From contig JADJYS010000028.1 in the NCBI GenBank assembly GCA_016719645.1, forward strand, positions 123,419 to 187,418: DNA of 64,000 nt. Direction: 5' to 3'. Positions 18,816-27,539 of this stretch are shown here, in pieces. Made by a program: the position numbers and the translations under genes. The DNA is from a bacterium. GTDB lineage: Bacteria; Krumholzibacteriota; Krumholzibacteriia; LZORAL124-64-63. How positions within the stretch are numbered: position 1 is the stretch's first letter; each line of letters begins with the position of its first letter. The notes under the pieces are model-generated. The model was not told the origin of the DNA and made no database searches. It saw nothing but the letters and a program-made list of their open reading frames with translations.

Positions 18816-19950
18816 TCCCCCGCACCGCCTCGATCACGTCGTCCGCGTCCCGGTCGCTCAGCCCGGGATGCAGCGGCAGGCTGATCTCGCGCTCGCTGCA
18901 GTCCAGGGCCACCGGGAAGTCCTCCGGGCGGTAGCCGTACCGCTCGCGGTAGTACGTGAAGGTGTGGATGGGGATGAAGTGGACGCTGGTGCCGATGTTG
19001 CGGGCGCGCAGCTCCTCGATGAAGGCGTCGCGCGTGATGGCGAGCCTCTCGCTGCGCAGCCGCAGCGGGTACAGGTGCCAGGCGTGCTGCACCTCGGGCC
19101 GCTCGACCGGCAGCTCGCAGGCGTCCAGGTCGCCGAAGGCCGCGTTGTAGCGGGCGACGAGCTCGCGGCGGCGGGCGTGCATGGCCTCGAGCCGGCGCAG
19201 CTGCTGCAGGCCGATGGCGGCCTGGATGTCGGTCATGTTGTACTTGAAGCCGGGCGTGACGATGTCGTAGCGCCAGCTGCCGGTGCGGTCGTTGCGCTTC
19301 CAGGCGTCGCGGTCCATGCCGTGCAGGCTGACCACCACGCCCTGGGCGATCATCGCCGGCGAACCGGTCAGCATGCCGCCCTCGGCGGTGGTCAGGTTCT
19401 TCGTCGCGTAGAACGAGAACGAGACCGGGTTGTCGCCGGATCCCACGAACCGGCCCTTGTACTTCGCCGGCACGGCGTGCGCGGCGTCCTCCACCAGCAG
19501 CAGGCGGTGCTCGCGGCAGACGTCCCGCAGCGGATCGAGGTCGCAGGGGTGACCGCCGTAGTGCACCGCCATGACGGCGCGCGTGCGCTCGGTCACGGCC
19601 TCGCGCACCAGGCAGGGGTCGATGTTCATGGTGTCGGGCTCGACGTCGACCAGGACGGGCCGCGCGCCGGTGTGCTCGATGACCGCCACGGTGGCGGTGA
19701 AGGTGATCGGCGTGGTGATGACCTCGTCGCCGGGCCCGATGCCGCCCAGCACCAGGGCCGTGTGCAGGCCGGCGGTGCAGGAGCTCAGGGCCAGCGCGGC
19801 CGGGGCGCCGACGTAAGCGGCGAATTCCTTCTCGAAGCGTTTGGTCTTGGGGCCGGTGGTGATCCAGCCGGACCGCAGGCTGTCGACGACTTCGGCGATC
19901 TCCTCGTCGCCGATGTAGGGCGGGGAAAACGGCAGGAAGGTATCGCGCAT
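18793..19950 (-). CDS. DegT/DnrJ/EryC1/StrS-family PLP-dependent sugar aminotransferase
   Basis: This is a 385-residue, full-length sugar aminotransferase of fold type I. Near the N-terminus it has PFSPPYIGDEEIAEVVDSL and SGWITTGPKTKRFEKEFA, the family opening. VEDAAHA supplies the Asp that contacts the pyridine nitrogen, and the Schiff-base lysine sits in FYATKNLTTAEGGM. These enzymes aminate 3- or 4-keto nucleotide sugars. With the PglF/WbpM-type dehydratase at 2.1-4.1 kb it could make UDP-4-amino-4,6-dideoxy sugar (PglE/PseC-like inference). It has its own upstream region of about 180 bases shared with threonine synthase and is transcribed towards the second polymerase, overlapping it tail to tail. 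Confidence 0.92.
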   Translation of the reverse strand: MRDTFLPFSPPYIGDEEIAEVVDSLRSGWITTGPKTKRFEKEFAAYVGAPAALALSSCTAGLHTALVLGGIGPGDEVITTPITFTATVAVIEHTGARPVLVDVEPDTMNIDPCLVREAVTERTRAVMAVHYGGHPCDLDPLRDVCREHRLLLVEDAAHAVPAKYKGRFVGSGDNPVSFSFYATKNLTTAEGGMLTGSPAMIAQGVVVSLHGMDRDAWKRNDRTGSWRYDIVTPGFKYNMTDIQAAIGLQQLRRLEAMHARRRELVARYNAAFGDLDACELPVERPEVQHAWHLYPLRLRSERLAITRDAFIEELRARNIGTSVHFIPIHTFTYYRERYGYRPEDFPVALDCSEREISLPLHPGLSDRDADDVIEAVRGIIGENRA

Positions 19951-20132
19951 CAGTCCGTCCTCGTCGTCGAAACCGTCGTTGTTCCAGGCGCGCCGAACCG
20001 GGCGGCCAGCATGGCATCCGCCCCGGACAGTGTCCAGGGATTGTCCCCCCGCGGCCTGGACATCGGCCGGGTCCGGGGCTAACCTCGCCGTGGCCGCGGA
20101 GTTCCCGTGGAAACCGCTAACCGGAGATCGGC

Positions 20133-21320
20133 ATGGAACTTCAGCCCGAGAGCGCCCTGTCCCATCTCGAGTGCCCGCTCTGCGGCCGCCGTCACGAGGC
20201 CGACATCTTGCAGAATCTGTGCCACGACTGCGGCAAGCCCCTGCTCGCCCGCTACGACCTGGCCGCCGCCGCCCGCACCCTCACGCTCGCCTCGCTGCCC
20301 TCGCGCCCCCGCACCCTGTGGCGCTGGGCCGAGGTGCTGCCCGTCCGCGACCCCGCCCTGCGGCTGACGCTGGGCGAAGGCTCGACCCCGCTGGCGCCCG
20401 CCCCCCGCCTCGGCGAGGCCCTCGGCCTGCCCCGCCTGCTGGTCAAGGACGAGGGCCTGAACCCCACGACCAGCTTCAAGGCCCGCGGCATGGCCGCCGC
20501 CGTCGCGCGGGCGCGCGAGCTGGGCGCGACCGCGCTGTCGGCCCCCTCGGCCGGCAACGCCGCCGGCGCGCTGGCGGCCTACGCCGCCCTGGCCGGCCTG
20601 CCCGCCCGCGTGTACATGCCCCGCGACGTGCCGCTCCCCTTCGTGGCCGAGTGCCGGGCTTTGGGGGCGCAGGTCACCCTGATCGACGGCCTGATCACCG
20701 ACTGCGGCCGCGCGGCCGCGGCCGACCTGCGCGCGCTGGGCGGCTTCGACCTCTCGACGCTCAAGGAGCCGTACCGCCTCGAGGGCAAGAAGACGATGGG
20801 CTACGAGCTGGCCGAGCAGCTCGGCTGGCGGCTGCCCGACGTCATCGTCTACCCGACGGGCGGCGGCACGGGCCTGATCGGCATGGCCAAGGCCTTCGAC
20901 GAGCTGGAGGAGCTGGGCTGGATCGGGTCCGCGCGCCCGCGCCTGGTCACCGTCCAGTGCGACGGGTGCGCCCCGCTGGTGCGCGCCTTCGCGGCGGGCG
21001 AGGAGTTCGCGGCGCCCTGGGAAGGCGCCGCGACGATCGCCGACGGCCTGCGCGTGCCGTCCGCCGTCGGCGACTTCCTGGTGCTGCGCGCCCTGCGCGC
21101 GTCCCGCGGCGCCGCGGTCGCCGTCACGGACGCCGACGCCCTCGCGGGCTGCGCGCTGCTGGCCCGCGAGGGGATCTTCGCCGCGCCCGAGGGCGGCGCG
21201 ACCGCGGCCGCCGCCCGCGACCTGGCGGCCGCCGGCTGGCTGCATCCCGAGGAGACGGTCCTGCTGTTCAACACCGGCAGCGGCCACAAGTACGCGCACC
21301 TCTGGGCGGGCGGGGCTTGA
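20133..21320 (+). CDS. thrC: Threonine synthase
   Basis: This 395-residue PLP enzyme of fold type II catalyses O-phosphohomoserine to threonine. The N-terminus has a small zinc-ribbon-like segment, CPLCG then CHDCG. The cofactor lysine is in NPTTSFKARG, the phosphate-binding loop is SAPSAGNAAGALAAY, and YPTGGGTGLIGM is the glycine-rich loop of the threonine synthase branch. The C-terminus ends in the family motif VLLFNTGSGHKY. The start is preceded by GGAGAT. It stands alone between the aminotransferase and the GAF gene and shows no sign of being part of the polysaccharide locus. Confidence 0.95.
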   Translation: MELQPESALSHLECPLCGRRHEADILQNLCHDCGKPLLARYDLAAAARTLTLASLPSRPRTLWRWAEVLPVRDPALRLTLGEGSTPLAPAPRLGEALGLPRLLVKDEGLNPTTSFKARGMAAAVARARELGATALSAPSAGNAAGALAAYAALAGLPARVYMPRDVPLPFVAECRALGAQVTLIDGLITDCGRAAAADLRALGGFDLSTLKEPYRLEGKKTMGYELAEQLGWRLPDVIVYPTGGGTGLIGMAKAFDELEELGWIGSARPRLVTVQCDGCAPLVRAFAAGEEFAAPWEGAATIADGLRVPSAVGDFLVLRALRASRGAAVAVTDADALAGCALLAREGIFAAPEGGATAAAARDLAAAGWLHPEETVLLFNTGSGHKYAHLWAGGA

Positions 21321-21421
21321 CAGGGGGGCGGGGGACTGCCCATGATGCGCGCGCCGGCGCGTCCGGCGTAACCGTTAAAACGCCAGCAGGTTGATGAGAT
21401 CCGGAGTTCGGGAGGAGGACC

Positions 21422-21880
21422 GTGAACCGCTACGATGCCCTGCTCGCGCAGGCCCGCCCCATCGCCGAAGCGGATCTGCGCTCCGACGACAAGATGCAGG
21501 CGATCACCGCGCTGCTCGCCGCCAACGTCGAGGGCTTCGACTGCGTCGCCTTCTTCCTGGTCGACCCCGACAACCCGCGGCAGCTCCTCATCGGGCCGCG
21601 CAGCGGCGCCTCGATCTCTCCGACGCACATCGCGATCGGCCAGGGCGTCTGCGGGCAGGTGGCCGAGCACGCCATCACGATCGTCGTGGACGACGTCACC
21701 CAGGAGCTGAACTACCTGCCCGGCCACCCGGACACGCGCAGCGAGATCGTGCTGCCGGTCTTCCGCTCCGGCCAGGTCGTCGCCGAACTGGACGTCAACT
21801 CCTTCCAGCTCGCCCGCTTCCAGTCGGAGGAGCGGCTCTTCCTCGAGGAGCTGTGCCTCCTGCTGACCGACCGGATCTGA
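21422..21880 (+). CDS. GAF-domain protein related to free-Met-R-sulfoxide reductase, catalytic cysteines mostly absent
   Basis: This 152-residue single GAF domain starts at GTG 21422 behind GGGAGGAGG. The core GQGVCGQVAE then VVDDVTQ then SEIVLPVFRSGQVVAELDVNS follows the fRMsr (YebR-like) layout. Of the cysteines used by fRMsr only the one in GVCG is kept: the ACD position reads PGHPD. Activity as a methionine sulfoxide reductase is therefore doubtful and a small-ligand sensor or structural role is equally possible. It is the first gene of a tight three-gene set with the EamA transporter (13-base gap) and the flavoprotein. Confidence 0.78.
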   Translation: MNRYDALLAQARPIAEADLRSDDKMQAITALLAANVEGFDCVAFFLVDPDNPRQLLIGPRSGASISPTHIAIGQGVCGQVAEHAITIVVDDVTQELNYLPGHPDTRSEIVLPVFRSGQVVAELDVNSFQLARFQSEERLFLEELCLLLTDRI

Positions 21881-21893
21881 ACCGGAGGCCTCC

Positions 21894-22820
21894 TTGGCTC
21901 ATCCCCAGCACGACCAGCCGCTGAGCCGCGCCGGCTTGGCCCATCTCGGCGTCGTCTACGTCGTCTGGGGCAGCACCTACCTCGCCATCCGCCTGGCCGT
22001 GCGCGAGGGCTCCGGCTTCCCGCCCTTCACGCTGGCCTGCCTGCGCGTCCTGGCCGCCGCCGCGGTCCTGCTGGGTTGGGCCGCGCTGCGCGGGCACCGC
22101 CTGCGCCCCACGCGCGCCGAGGCCCTGGTGCTGGCCGGCTCGGGCCTGCTGCTGTGGGTCGGCGGCAACGGTCTGGTGACCTGGGCCGAACAGCGCGCCG
22201 ACTCCGGCATCGCGGCCCTGCTGGTGGGGATCATGCCCATCTGGGGCGCGCTGATCGAGGCCGCGCTGGACCGCCGCGCGCCGTCGCCCAAGCTGGCCGC
22301 ATCGCTGCTGATCGGCTTCGCCGGCGTGGGCCTCTTGTCGTGGCCGCTGCTGCGCCACGGCACCAGCGCCGACGTCTGGGCCGTGATCGGCCTGCTGGTC
22401 GCGCCGCTGACCTGGGTCGCGGGTTCGATCTGGATGGCGCGACGCCGGCCCGGCCTGACGATCCAGGCCGCTTCGGGCTGGCAGCAGCTCTTCGGCGGCC
22501 TGGGCTTCCTGGCGGTGATCGCGCTGACCGGCGAGCCGCGCCCGACGCCCACCACCGAGGCCTGGCTGGCCTGGGCCTACCTGACCGTGTTCGGCTCCAT
22601 CGTGGCCTTCACCTCGTACGTGACGGTGCTGCGCCTGCTGCCGATGCAGGTGGCCATGACCTACACCTACGCCAACCCGGTCATCGCCGTGCTGCTGGGC
22701 CACCTGATCCTGGACGAACCCGTCACCTCCTGGACGCTGGGCGGCGCCGCGCTGGTGATGGCGGGGATCGCGGGGGTCTTCAACAACCGGCCGCCGGCCC
22801 CGAAGAAGGTGGCGGCGTGA
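21894..22820 (+). CDS. EamA/DMT-superfamily transporter (YedA/RhaT-like exporter)
   Basis: This 308-residue protein starts at TTG 21894 with GGAGG at 21884-21888. It contains two EamA repeats of five helices each, about ten membrane segments in all. The first repeat opens with VVYVVWGSTYLAIRLAV and the second ends with YANPVIAVLLGHLILDEPV, both typical of the drug/metabolite transporter family. Substrates of such inner-membrane exporters range from amino acids to metabolites; none can be named here. The stop overlaps the next start (GTGA), so it is coupled to the flavoprotein gene. Confidence 0.9.
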   Translation: MAHPQHDQPLSRAGLAHLGVVYVVWGSTYLAIRLAVREGSGFPPFTLACLRVLAAAAVLLGWAALRGHRLRPTRAEALVLAGSGLLLWVGGNGLVTWAEQRADSGIAALLVGIMPIWGALIEAALDRRAPSPKLAASLLIGFAGVGLLSWPLLRHGTSADVWAVIGLLVAPLTWVAGSIWMARRRPGLTIQAASGWQQLFGGLGFLAVIALTGEPRPTPTTEAWLAWAYLTVFGSIVAFTSYVTVLRLLPMQVAMTYTYANPVIAVLLGHLILDEPVTSWTLGGAALVMAGIAGVFNNRPPAPKKVAA

Positions 22821-24061
22821 CCGGGGCGAGCGCCGACCTGGTCGTCGCCGGCGCCGGCCCCGCCGGCGTCTTCGCCGCCATCCGCTGCCGCGAGCTGGCC
22901 CCCGCGGCCCGCGTGATCGTCCTGGAGCGCGGCCGCGAGCCCCTGCGCAAGGTGCTGATCAGCGGCGGCGGCCGCTGCAACGTGACCAACGTGCGCACCG
23001 ACCCGCGCGAGCTGGCCCAGTTCTACCCGCGCGGCGGCCGCGAGCTGATGGGCCCCTTCACCCGCTTCGGCCCCGCCGAGACCGTCGCCTGGTTCGCCCG
23101 GCGCGGCGTCGAGCTGCGCGCCCAGCCCGACGGCCGCTACTTCCCGGTCACCGACTCCTCGCGCACCGTCGTCGACGCCCTGCTGCGCGCCGCCCGCGAG
23201 GCGGGCGTCGAGCTGCGCCCGGGCTGCGGCCTGCGCTCGGCGGCCCGCGCGGCCGACGGAGGCTTCGCCCTGGAGACCGACGCCGGTCCCCTGCGCGCCC
23301 GCGCGCTGCTGCTGGCCACCGGCGGCGGCAGCGGCAACGCCGGCTGGACCGCCGCCGCGGACCTCGGCCACACGGTCGCGCCGCCGGTGCCCTCGCTCTT
23401 CACCTTCCGCTGCCGCGACCCGCGCCTGCGGGACCTGGCCGGCATCGCCTTCACCGACGCCGAGGTGCGCCTCGCCGGCGCCAAGCCCCGCCGCCGCGGC
23501 CCCCTGCTGGTCACCCACGACGGGCTGAGCGGCCCCGCCGTGCTGCTGCTCTCGGCGTGGAGCGCGCGCGAGCTGCACGCGCTCGACTACCGCTTCGACG
23601 TCCTGGTGGATTGGATCCCGGCGGTCACCGAAGCCGCCGTCGGCGAGGCCCTGGCCGCGGCGCGCCGCGACCACCCCCGCCGTCAGGTCCGCACCCTGGC
23701 CCCGGTCGTCCTGCCGCAGCGGCTGTGGGAGTCCCTGGTCGACGGCGCCGCCCTGCCCGACGGCCGCATCTGGGCCGAGCTGACCCGCGACGAGGCCGCC
23801 ACCCTGGTCGACGACCTCAAGCGCACGCACTTCTCGATCGACGGCCAGTCCCCGTTCAAGGAGGAGTTCGTGACCTGCGGCGGGGTGGCCCTGCGCGAGG
23901 TCGACCCGCGCACCTTCGCGAGCCGGCTGGTGCCGGGCCTGTACTTCGCCGGCGAGCTGCTGGACGTCGACGGGGTGACCGGGGGGTTCAATTTCCAGGG
24001 CTGCTGGACGACGGGGTGGCTGGCGGGGAGCGCGGCGGCGAGTTACCTCAGTGGCGACTGA
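22817..24061 (+). CDS. HI0933/YhiN-family FAD-dependent oxidoreductase
   Basis: This 414-residue flavoprotein starts at GTG 22817 in a GTGA overlap with the transporter. The FAD-binding Rossmann motif is VVAGAGPAGVFAAI, followed by the family hallmark KVLISGGGRCNVTN near residue 48. ATGGGSGNAGWTA and the C-terminal GLYFAGELLDVDGVTGGFN complete the HI0933 pattern. The biochemical reaction of the family is not established. Downstream is a short AT-rich stretch (24062-24100) separating it from the convergent mutM gene; a weak hairpin TCAGT-GGCG-ACTGA overlaps its stop. Confidence 0.92.
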   Translation: MTGASADLVVAGAGPAGVFAAIRCRELAPAARVIVLERGREPLRKVLISGGGRCNVTNVRTDPRELAQFYPRGGRELMGPFTRFGPAETVAWFARRGVELRAQPDGRYFPVTDSSRTVVDALLRAAREAGVELRPGCGLRSAARAADGGFALETDAGPLRARALLLATGGGSGNAGWTAAADLGHTVAPPVPSLFTFRCRDPRLRDLAGIAFTDAEVRLAGAKPRRRGPLLVTHDGLSGPAVLLLSAWSARELHALDYRFDVLVDWIPAVTEAAVGEALAAARRDHPRRQVRTLAPVVLPQRLWESLVDGAALPDGRIWAELTRDEAATLVDDLKRTHFSIDGQSPFKEEFVTCGGVALREVDPRTFASRLVPGLYFAGELLDVDGVTGGFNFQGCWTTGWLAGSAAASYLSGD

Positions 24062-24121
24062 TATCTATAAAATGATCCAATAAAATACATATATGAGCCG
24101 ATGGACGCGGCCATCCCCTCA

Positions 24122-24937
24122 TCAGCGCTGGCAGACCGGGCAGAAATGCGTCCCCCGCCCCCCCACCACGATCCGCTCCAACTCGGCCTCGCAGTCCCGA
24201 CAAGGCTCCCCGTCCCGCTGGAACACCCGCAGCTTCCGCCGGAAATTCCCGGGCTGCCCGTGGAAGTCCCGGAAGTCCAGGAACGTGGTCCCGCCGTGCT
24301 CGACCGCCAGGCGCAGCACCCCGCGCACCGCGTCGAAGACGCGGCGCAGCTCCGCGTCGCTGCAGTCGGCGGGTCGCCGCAGGGGATGGATGCGGGCGCG
24401 GAACAGGGCCTCGTCGGCGTAGATGTTGCCCACCCCGGCGGCGACCCCCTGGTCCAGCAGCACGGACTTGAAGGGGGCGCGCCGGCGGCGCAGCCGGTCG
24501 GCCCAGGCGGCGAAGCGGATCTCCAGCATGTCGGGCCCGACGTGGGCCAGCGCCGACGGGTTCTCGGCATCGTCGACCAGGGTCCAGCGCCCGAACTTGC
24601 GCACGTCGCGGTAGCGCACCTCGCGGCCGTCGAAGTCCAGCACCAGGTGCACGTGGCGGTCGGGGCGGTCGGCGGGCTCGAACAGGACCTGGCCGGTCAT
24701 CCGCAGGTGGAGCATCAGGTGGGCGGGGGCGGGGTCGCCCTGCCCGAAGGTCAGCACGAGGTACTTGCCGCGGCGGTGGACGCGGTCGAGCGTGCGCCCG
24801 AGCACGGCGCGCCGCACGGCGGCCGCCGAGGGCTCCACGCAGACCGCGTGGCGCACGCGCATCCCGGTCAGGCGCCGGCCCGACAGCGCGGTGCGCAGGG
24901 CGCGGGCGACGCTCTCGACCTCCGGCAGCTCGGGCAC
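24122..24937 (-). CDS. mutM: Formamidopyrimidine-DNA glycosylase (Fpg)
   Basis: This 271-residue base-excision repair enzyme removes oxidised purines such as 8-oxoguanine. The start is GTG 24937 because it places the catalytic N-terminal proline directly after the initiator: (M)PELPEVE. Other landmarks are the beta-elimination lysine in HRRGKYLVL, the helix-two-turn-helix segment VGNIYADEALF, and the C-terminal zinc finger with CRDC and CPVC. Length equals the family norm. It lies two bases after the stop of the DjlA-like gene and is probably cotranscribed with it. Confidence 0.95.
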   Translation of the reverse strand: MPELPEVESVARALRTALSGRRLTGMRVRHAVCVEPSAAAVRRAVLGRTLDRVHRRGKYLVLTFGQGDPAPAHLMLHLRMTGQVLFEPADRPDRHVHLVLDFDGREVRYRDVRKFGRWTLVDDAENPSALAHVGPDMLEIRFAAWADRLRRRRAPFKSVLLDQGVAAGVGNIYADEALFRARIHPLRRPADCSDAELRRVFDAVRGVLRLAVEHGGTTFLDFRDFHGQPGNFRRKLRVFQRDGEPCRDCEAELERIVVGGRGTHFCPVCQR

Positions 24938-24939
24938 GC

Positions 24940-25689
24940 CTAGAACCCCCGGTCCTTCTTGATGCGGTCGTAGGCCGCGTTGATCTTCTGCAGCATCTCC
25001 TTGCCCGACTGCAGGAACTCCTCGGGCATGCCCTTGCCCTGCAGGATGTCGGGGTGGTACTCGCGCGCGAGGCGGCGGTAGGCCTTCTTGACCTCGTCGT
25101 CGGTGGCGTCCGGCGCCACGCCGAGCGCCTCGTACGCCGTCTCGAGGCTGTCCTGGACGGGCGCGAACAGGGCCCGGCACTCCTGGTAGTCGCGGTCGGA
25201 CAGGCCCAGGTCGCGGGCGATGCCCCGGATCATCTCGTCCTCGGCCGGGTGCATGCGGCCGTCGGCGTGGGCGATCTGCAGCAGCAGCGTCACGATCAGG
25301 CGCAGCCGCTCCGGGGACTGGCCCATGACGCCGCGCACCTGGCGGGCGAAGTCGCCGGCCGGGATGGGGCTGTCGCGGGCCTCGTCGAAGATGCGGCCCG
25401 CCATCCGGCGGTCCTCCGGCGACATGCGCAGGTGGTCGCGCAGGAAGGCGTCGAAGGTGCGGATCTCCGCCTCGGAGACGTGCCCGTCGGCCTTGCTGAC
25501 CTTGGCCGCCAGGCTGATGACGGCCACCAGGAAGGCGGTCTGGGTGTCCTGGACGCCGGCGCCGCGGGCGCCCGTCCGCACGACCTGGGCGCTGGTCTGC
25601 GAGCCCAGCGCCCCCCCGATGATCATCCCGAGCGGTCCGCCCAGCATGAAACCGACCGTGCCGCCGAACAGCGCGCCGAGCAGGCCCAT
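24940..25689 (-). CDS. DjlA-like co-chaperone: TerB domain plus C-terminal J domain
   Basis: The protein is 249 residues from ATG 25689, which is preferred because AGGTGG sits at the right distance; an ATG at 25722 would add eleven residues. A glycine-rich hydrophobic stretch at residues 1-35 (GLLGALFGGTVGFMLGG) may associate with the membrane. Residues about 50-165 form a TerB-like domain with KADGHVSEAEIRTF and HADGRMHPAEDEMI. The C-terminal 60 residues are a J domain with the essential HPD in YHPDIL. This matches DjlA, which stimulates DnaK at the inner membrane. It precedes mutM by two bases. Confidence 0.9.
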   Translation of the reverse strand: MGLLGALFGGTVGFMLGGPLGMIIGGALGSQTSAQVVRTGARGAGVQDTQTAFLVAVISLAAKVSKADGHVSEAEIRTFDAFLRDHLRMSPEDRRMAGRIFDEARDSPIPAGDFARQVRGVMGQSPERLRLIVTLLLQIAHADGRMHPAEDEMIRGIARDLGLSDRDYQECRALFAPVQDSLETAYEALGVAPDATDDEVKKAYRRLAREYHPDILQGKGMPEEFLQSGKEMLQKINAAYDRIKKDRGF

Positions 25690-25823
25690 TCCCGTTCCAC
25701 CTTCCTGATCCGACCCTGTCATCTTCGTTCAAGCCGCCCCCGGAGCGGCCGATGATAGTGCCTGACGATGCGGGAGTCCACCGGGGCGGGCGGCTGCGTG
25801 GCCGTCCGGGGAGGTCCGGACCG

Positions 25824-26795
25824 ATGGCCGACGAGGGAAACGACGCCGTGTTCGAGCAGTTGCAGATCCAGCGGATCCGCGACGAGATCCTGCCGCTCTT
25901 CGCCCGGCTGGCCGCCGGCGAGGAGGCCCACTTCGAGAACCCCTATCTCGGACGATCGCGCGACCCGCTGCGGCCGGAGCCCGTGATGTGCACCTCCGTC
26001 GGGGATGCACACGAACGCTGCTGGCAGATCGTGCGCGAGAGCCGTCGGCGCCCCCATCCCGAGACGCTCTGCTTCCCGGTCGACTGCCGCGAGTGCCCCG
26101 TGTACGTCGACGCCCGCCCGACGATCGTCGAGGAGCTGGGCGAGGAATTCAACAACATGGTCCACCTGCTGCGGCGCAACCGGAAGAACGTCCAGTCCGC
26201 CATGAACTTCACGCGCGACCTGGCCTGCTCGCTCGAGGACCTCGACCTGGAGAACCACCGCATCCGCGAGGAGATGAACCTCGACCCGCTCACGGGCCTG
26301 TTCAACCGGCGCTTCCTGGACGAGAGCCTGGAGCACGAGGTGCAGCGCTGCCAGCACCGCCGCCGCCACCTGTCGGTGCTGATGCTCGACATCGACCACT
26401 TCAAGACCTGGAACGACCTGCACGGCCACCTCGAAGGCGACCGCATGCTGGCGCGCTTCGGCAAGCTGCTGCGCGCCTCGATCCGCGACTACGACCGCGC
26501 CTTCCGCTTCGGCGGCGAGGAGTTCCTCGTCCTGTTCCCCGACACCGGCCTCGAAGACGCGCGCACCGTGGCCGAGCGCATCCGCCTGCGCTTCGAGCAG
26601 CTGGTGTTCACCGTGCCGGTCAGCCGCGACTTCCCCGAGGGGCGCGACTCGCGCACCATCAGCGGCGGCGTGGCCTGCTACCGCGAGGGGCTGGGCGCGA
26701 TGGAGCTGCTCGAGCTGGCGGACCAGGCCCTCTACTGCGCCAAGAGCTCCGGCCGCAACCGCATCGAGTGCGTGCCCCTGCACGTGGTCGTCTGA
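25824..26795 (+). CDS. Diguanylate cyclase (GGDEF) with N-terminal cysteine cluster
   Basis: This 323-residue protein starts at ATG 25824, ten bases after GGGGAGG. The C-terminal GGDEF domain is intact: DPLTGLFNRRFL, DIDHFKTWND and the active loop FGGEEF near residue 230, so c-di-GMP synthesis is expected. No RxxD inhibitory site is visible before the loop. The N-terminal 100 residues hold five cysteines at 56, 66, 83, 88 and 91 in the arrangement C-x9-CW, C-x4-C-x2-CPVY, which resembles small metal or Fe-S binding two-CW-type modules. A predicted coiled segment links the two parts. It may sense redox state or metal. A GC-rich hairpin (26858-26874) follows the gene. Confidence 0.9.
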   Translation: MADEGNDAVFEQLQIQRIRDEILPLFARLAAGEEAHFENPYLGRSRDPLRPEPVMCTSVGDAHERCWQIVRESRRRPHPETLCFPVDCRECPVYVDARPTIVEELGEEFNNMVHLLRRNRKNVQSAMNFTRDLACSLEDLDLENHRIREEMNLDPLTGLFNRRFLDESLEHEVQRCQHRRRHLSVLMLDIDHFKTWNDLHGHLEGDRMLARFGKLLRASIRDYDRAFRFGGEEFLVLFPDTGLEDARTVAERIRLRFEQLVFTVPVSRDFPEGRDSRTISGGVACYREGLGAMELLELADQALYCAKSSGRNRIECVPLHVVV

Positions 26796-26815
26796 CCGCC
26801 GCGGCCGCCCCCGCG

Positions 26816-26844
26816 TTGACGCGCCCGCCGTTCGCGTGTACTCA
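26816..26844 (+). promoter_or_regulatory. Weak candidate promoter for the nitroreductase-pepF group
   Basis: TTGACG at 26816-26821 is followed after 17 bases by TACTCA at 26839-26844 with a TG just before it. The -35 is good and the -10 poor. It lies about 60 bases before the nitroreductase start, in the only gap before that gene. Confidence 0.3.
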
Positions 26845-26904
26845 TCTAGTCCTCGCCGCCGGCCTGCGGCCGGCCTCCCGTTGCCCACGGTGAAAGGGAT
26901 CCGG

Positions 26905-27516
26905 ATGGATGTCTTCACGGCCGTCGCCGAGCGACGCTCGGTCAAGAAGTTCGACCCCGCGCACCGCCTCACCGAGGACGAGATCCGGCGGTTGATGGAG
27001 GCGGCGGTCCTGTCGCCCACCTCGTTCAACCTCCAGAACTGGCGCTTCGTGCTGGTGACCGACCAGGCGCGCAAGGAGCGTCTGCGCGAGATCGGCTGGC
27101 GGCAGGCCCAGTTCGCCGAGGCGTCGCTGATCGTGCTGGTCTGCGGCGACCGCAAGGCCCACGCCCGCGACCCCGGCCGCTACTGGCGCCACGCTCCCGA
27201 GGCGACCCGCGCCGGCATCGTCGCCGCGATCGTCGGCGCCTACGAGGGCCGCGAGGACCTGCAGCACGACGAGGTCCTGCGCTCCGGCGGCATGGCCGCG
27301 CAGACCATCATGCTCGCGGCCAGGGCGATGGGGTACGACACTTGCCCCATGGTCGGCTTCGACTTCGCCGCGGCCGCCGAGCTGGTGAACCTGCCGCCCG
27401 ACCACGAGATCGTCATGGCCCTGGCCGTCGGCAAGCGCCGCGAGGACCCCCGGCCCCGCGGCGGGCAGCTGCCCCTGGAAGAGGTCGTGATCCGCGAGCG
27501 CTTCCCCGACGCCTGA
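26905..27516 (+). CDS. Nitroreductase-family FMN oxidoreductase
   Basis: This 203-residue protein starts at ATG 26905 with AAGGGA upstream. The FMN-binding features are the N-terminal RRSVKKFDP, the SPTSFNLQNWRFVLV segment, and the C-terminal basic residue in ALAVGKRRE. Family members use NAD(P)H and FMN to reduce nitro compounds, quinones or flavins; the physiological substrate is unknown. It is followed 23 bases later by oligoendopeptidase F. Confidence 0.9.
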   Translation: MDVFTAVAERRSVKKFDPAHRLTEDEIRRLMEAAVLSPTSFNLQNWRFVLVTDQARKERLREIGWRQAQFAEASLIVLVCGDRKAHARDPGRYWRHAPEATRAGIVAAIVGAYEGREDLQHDEVLRSGGMAAQTIMLAARAMGYDTCPMVGFDFAAAAELVNLPPDHEIVMALAVGKRREDPRPRGGQLPLEEVVIRERFPDA

Positions 27517-27539
27517 CGCCCCCTTCACGGAGGACCCGC

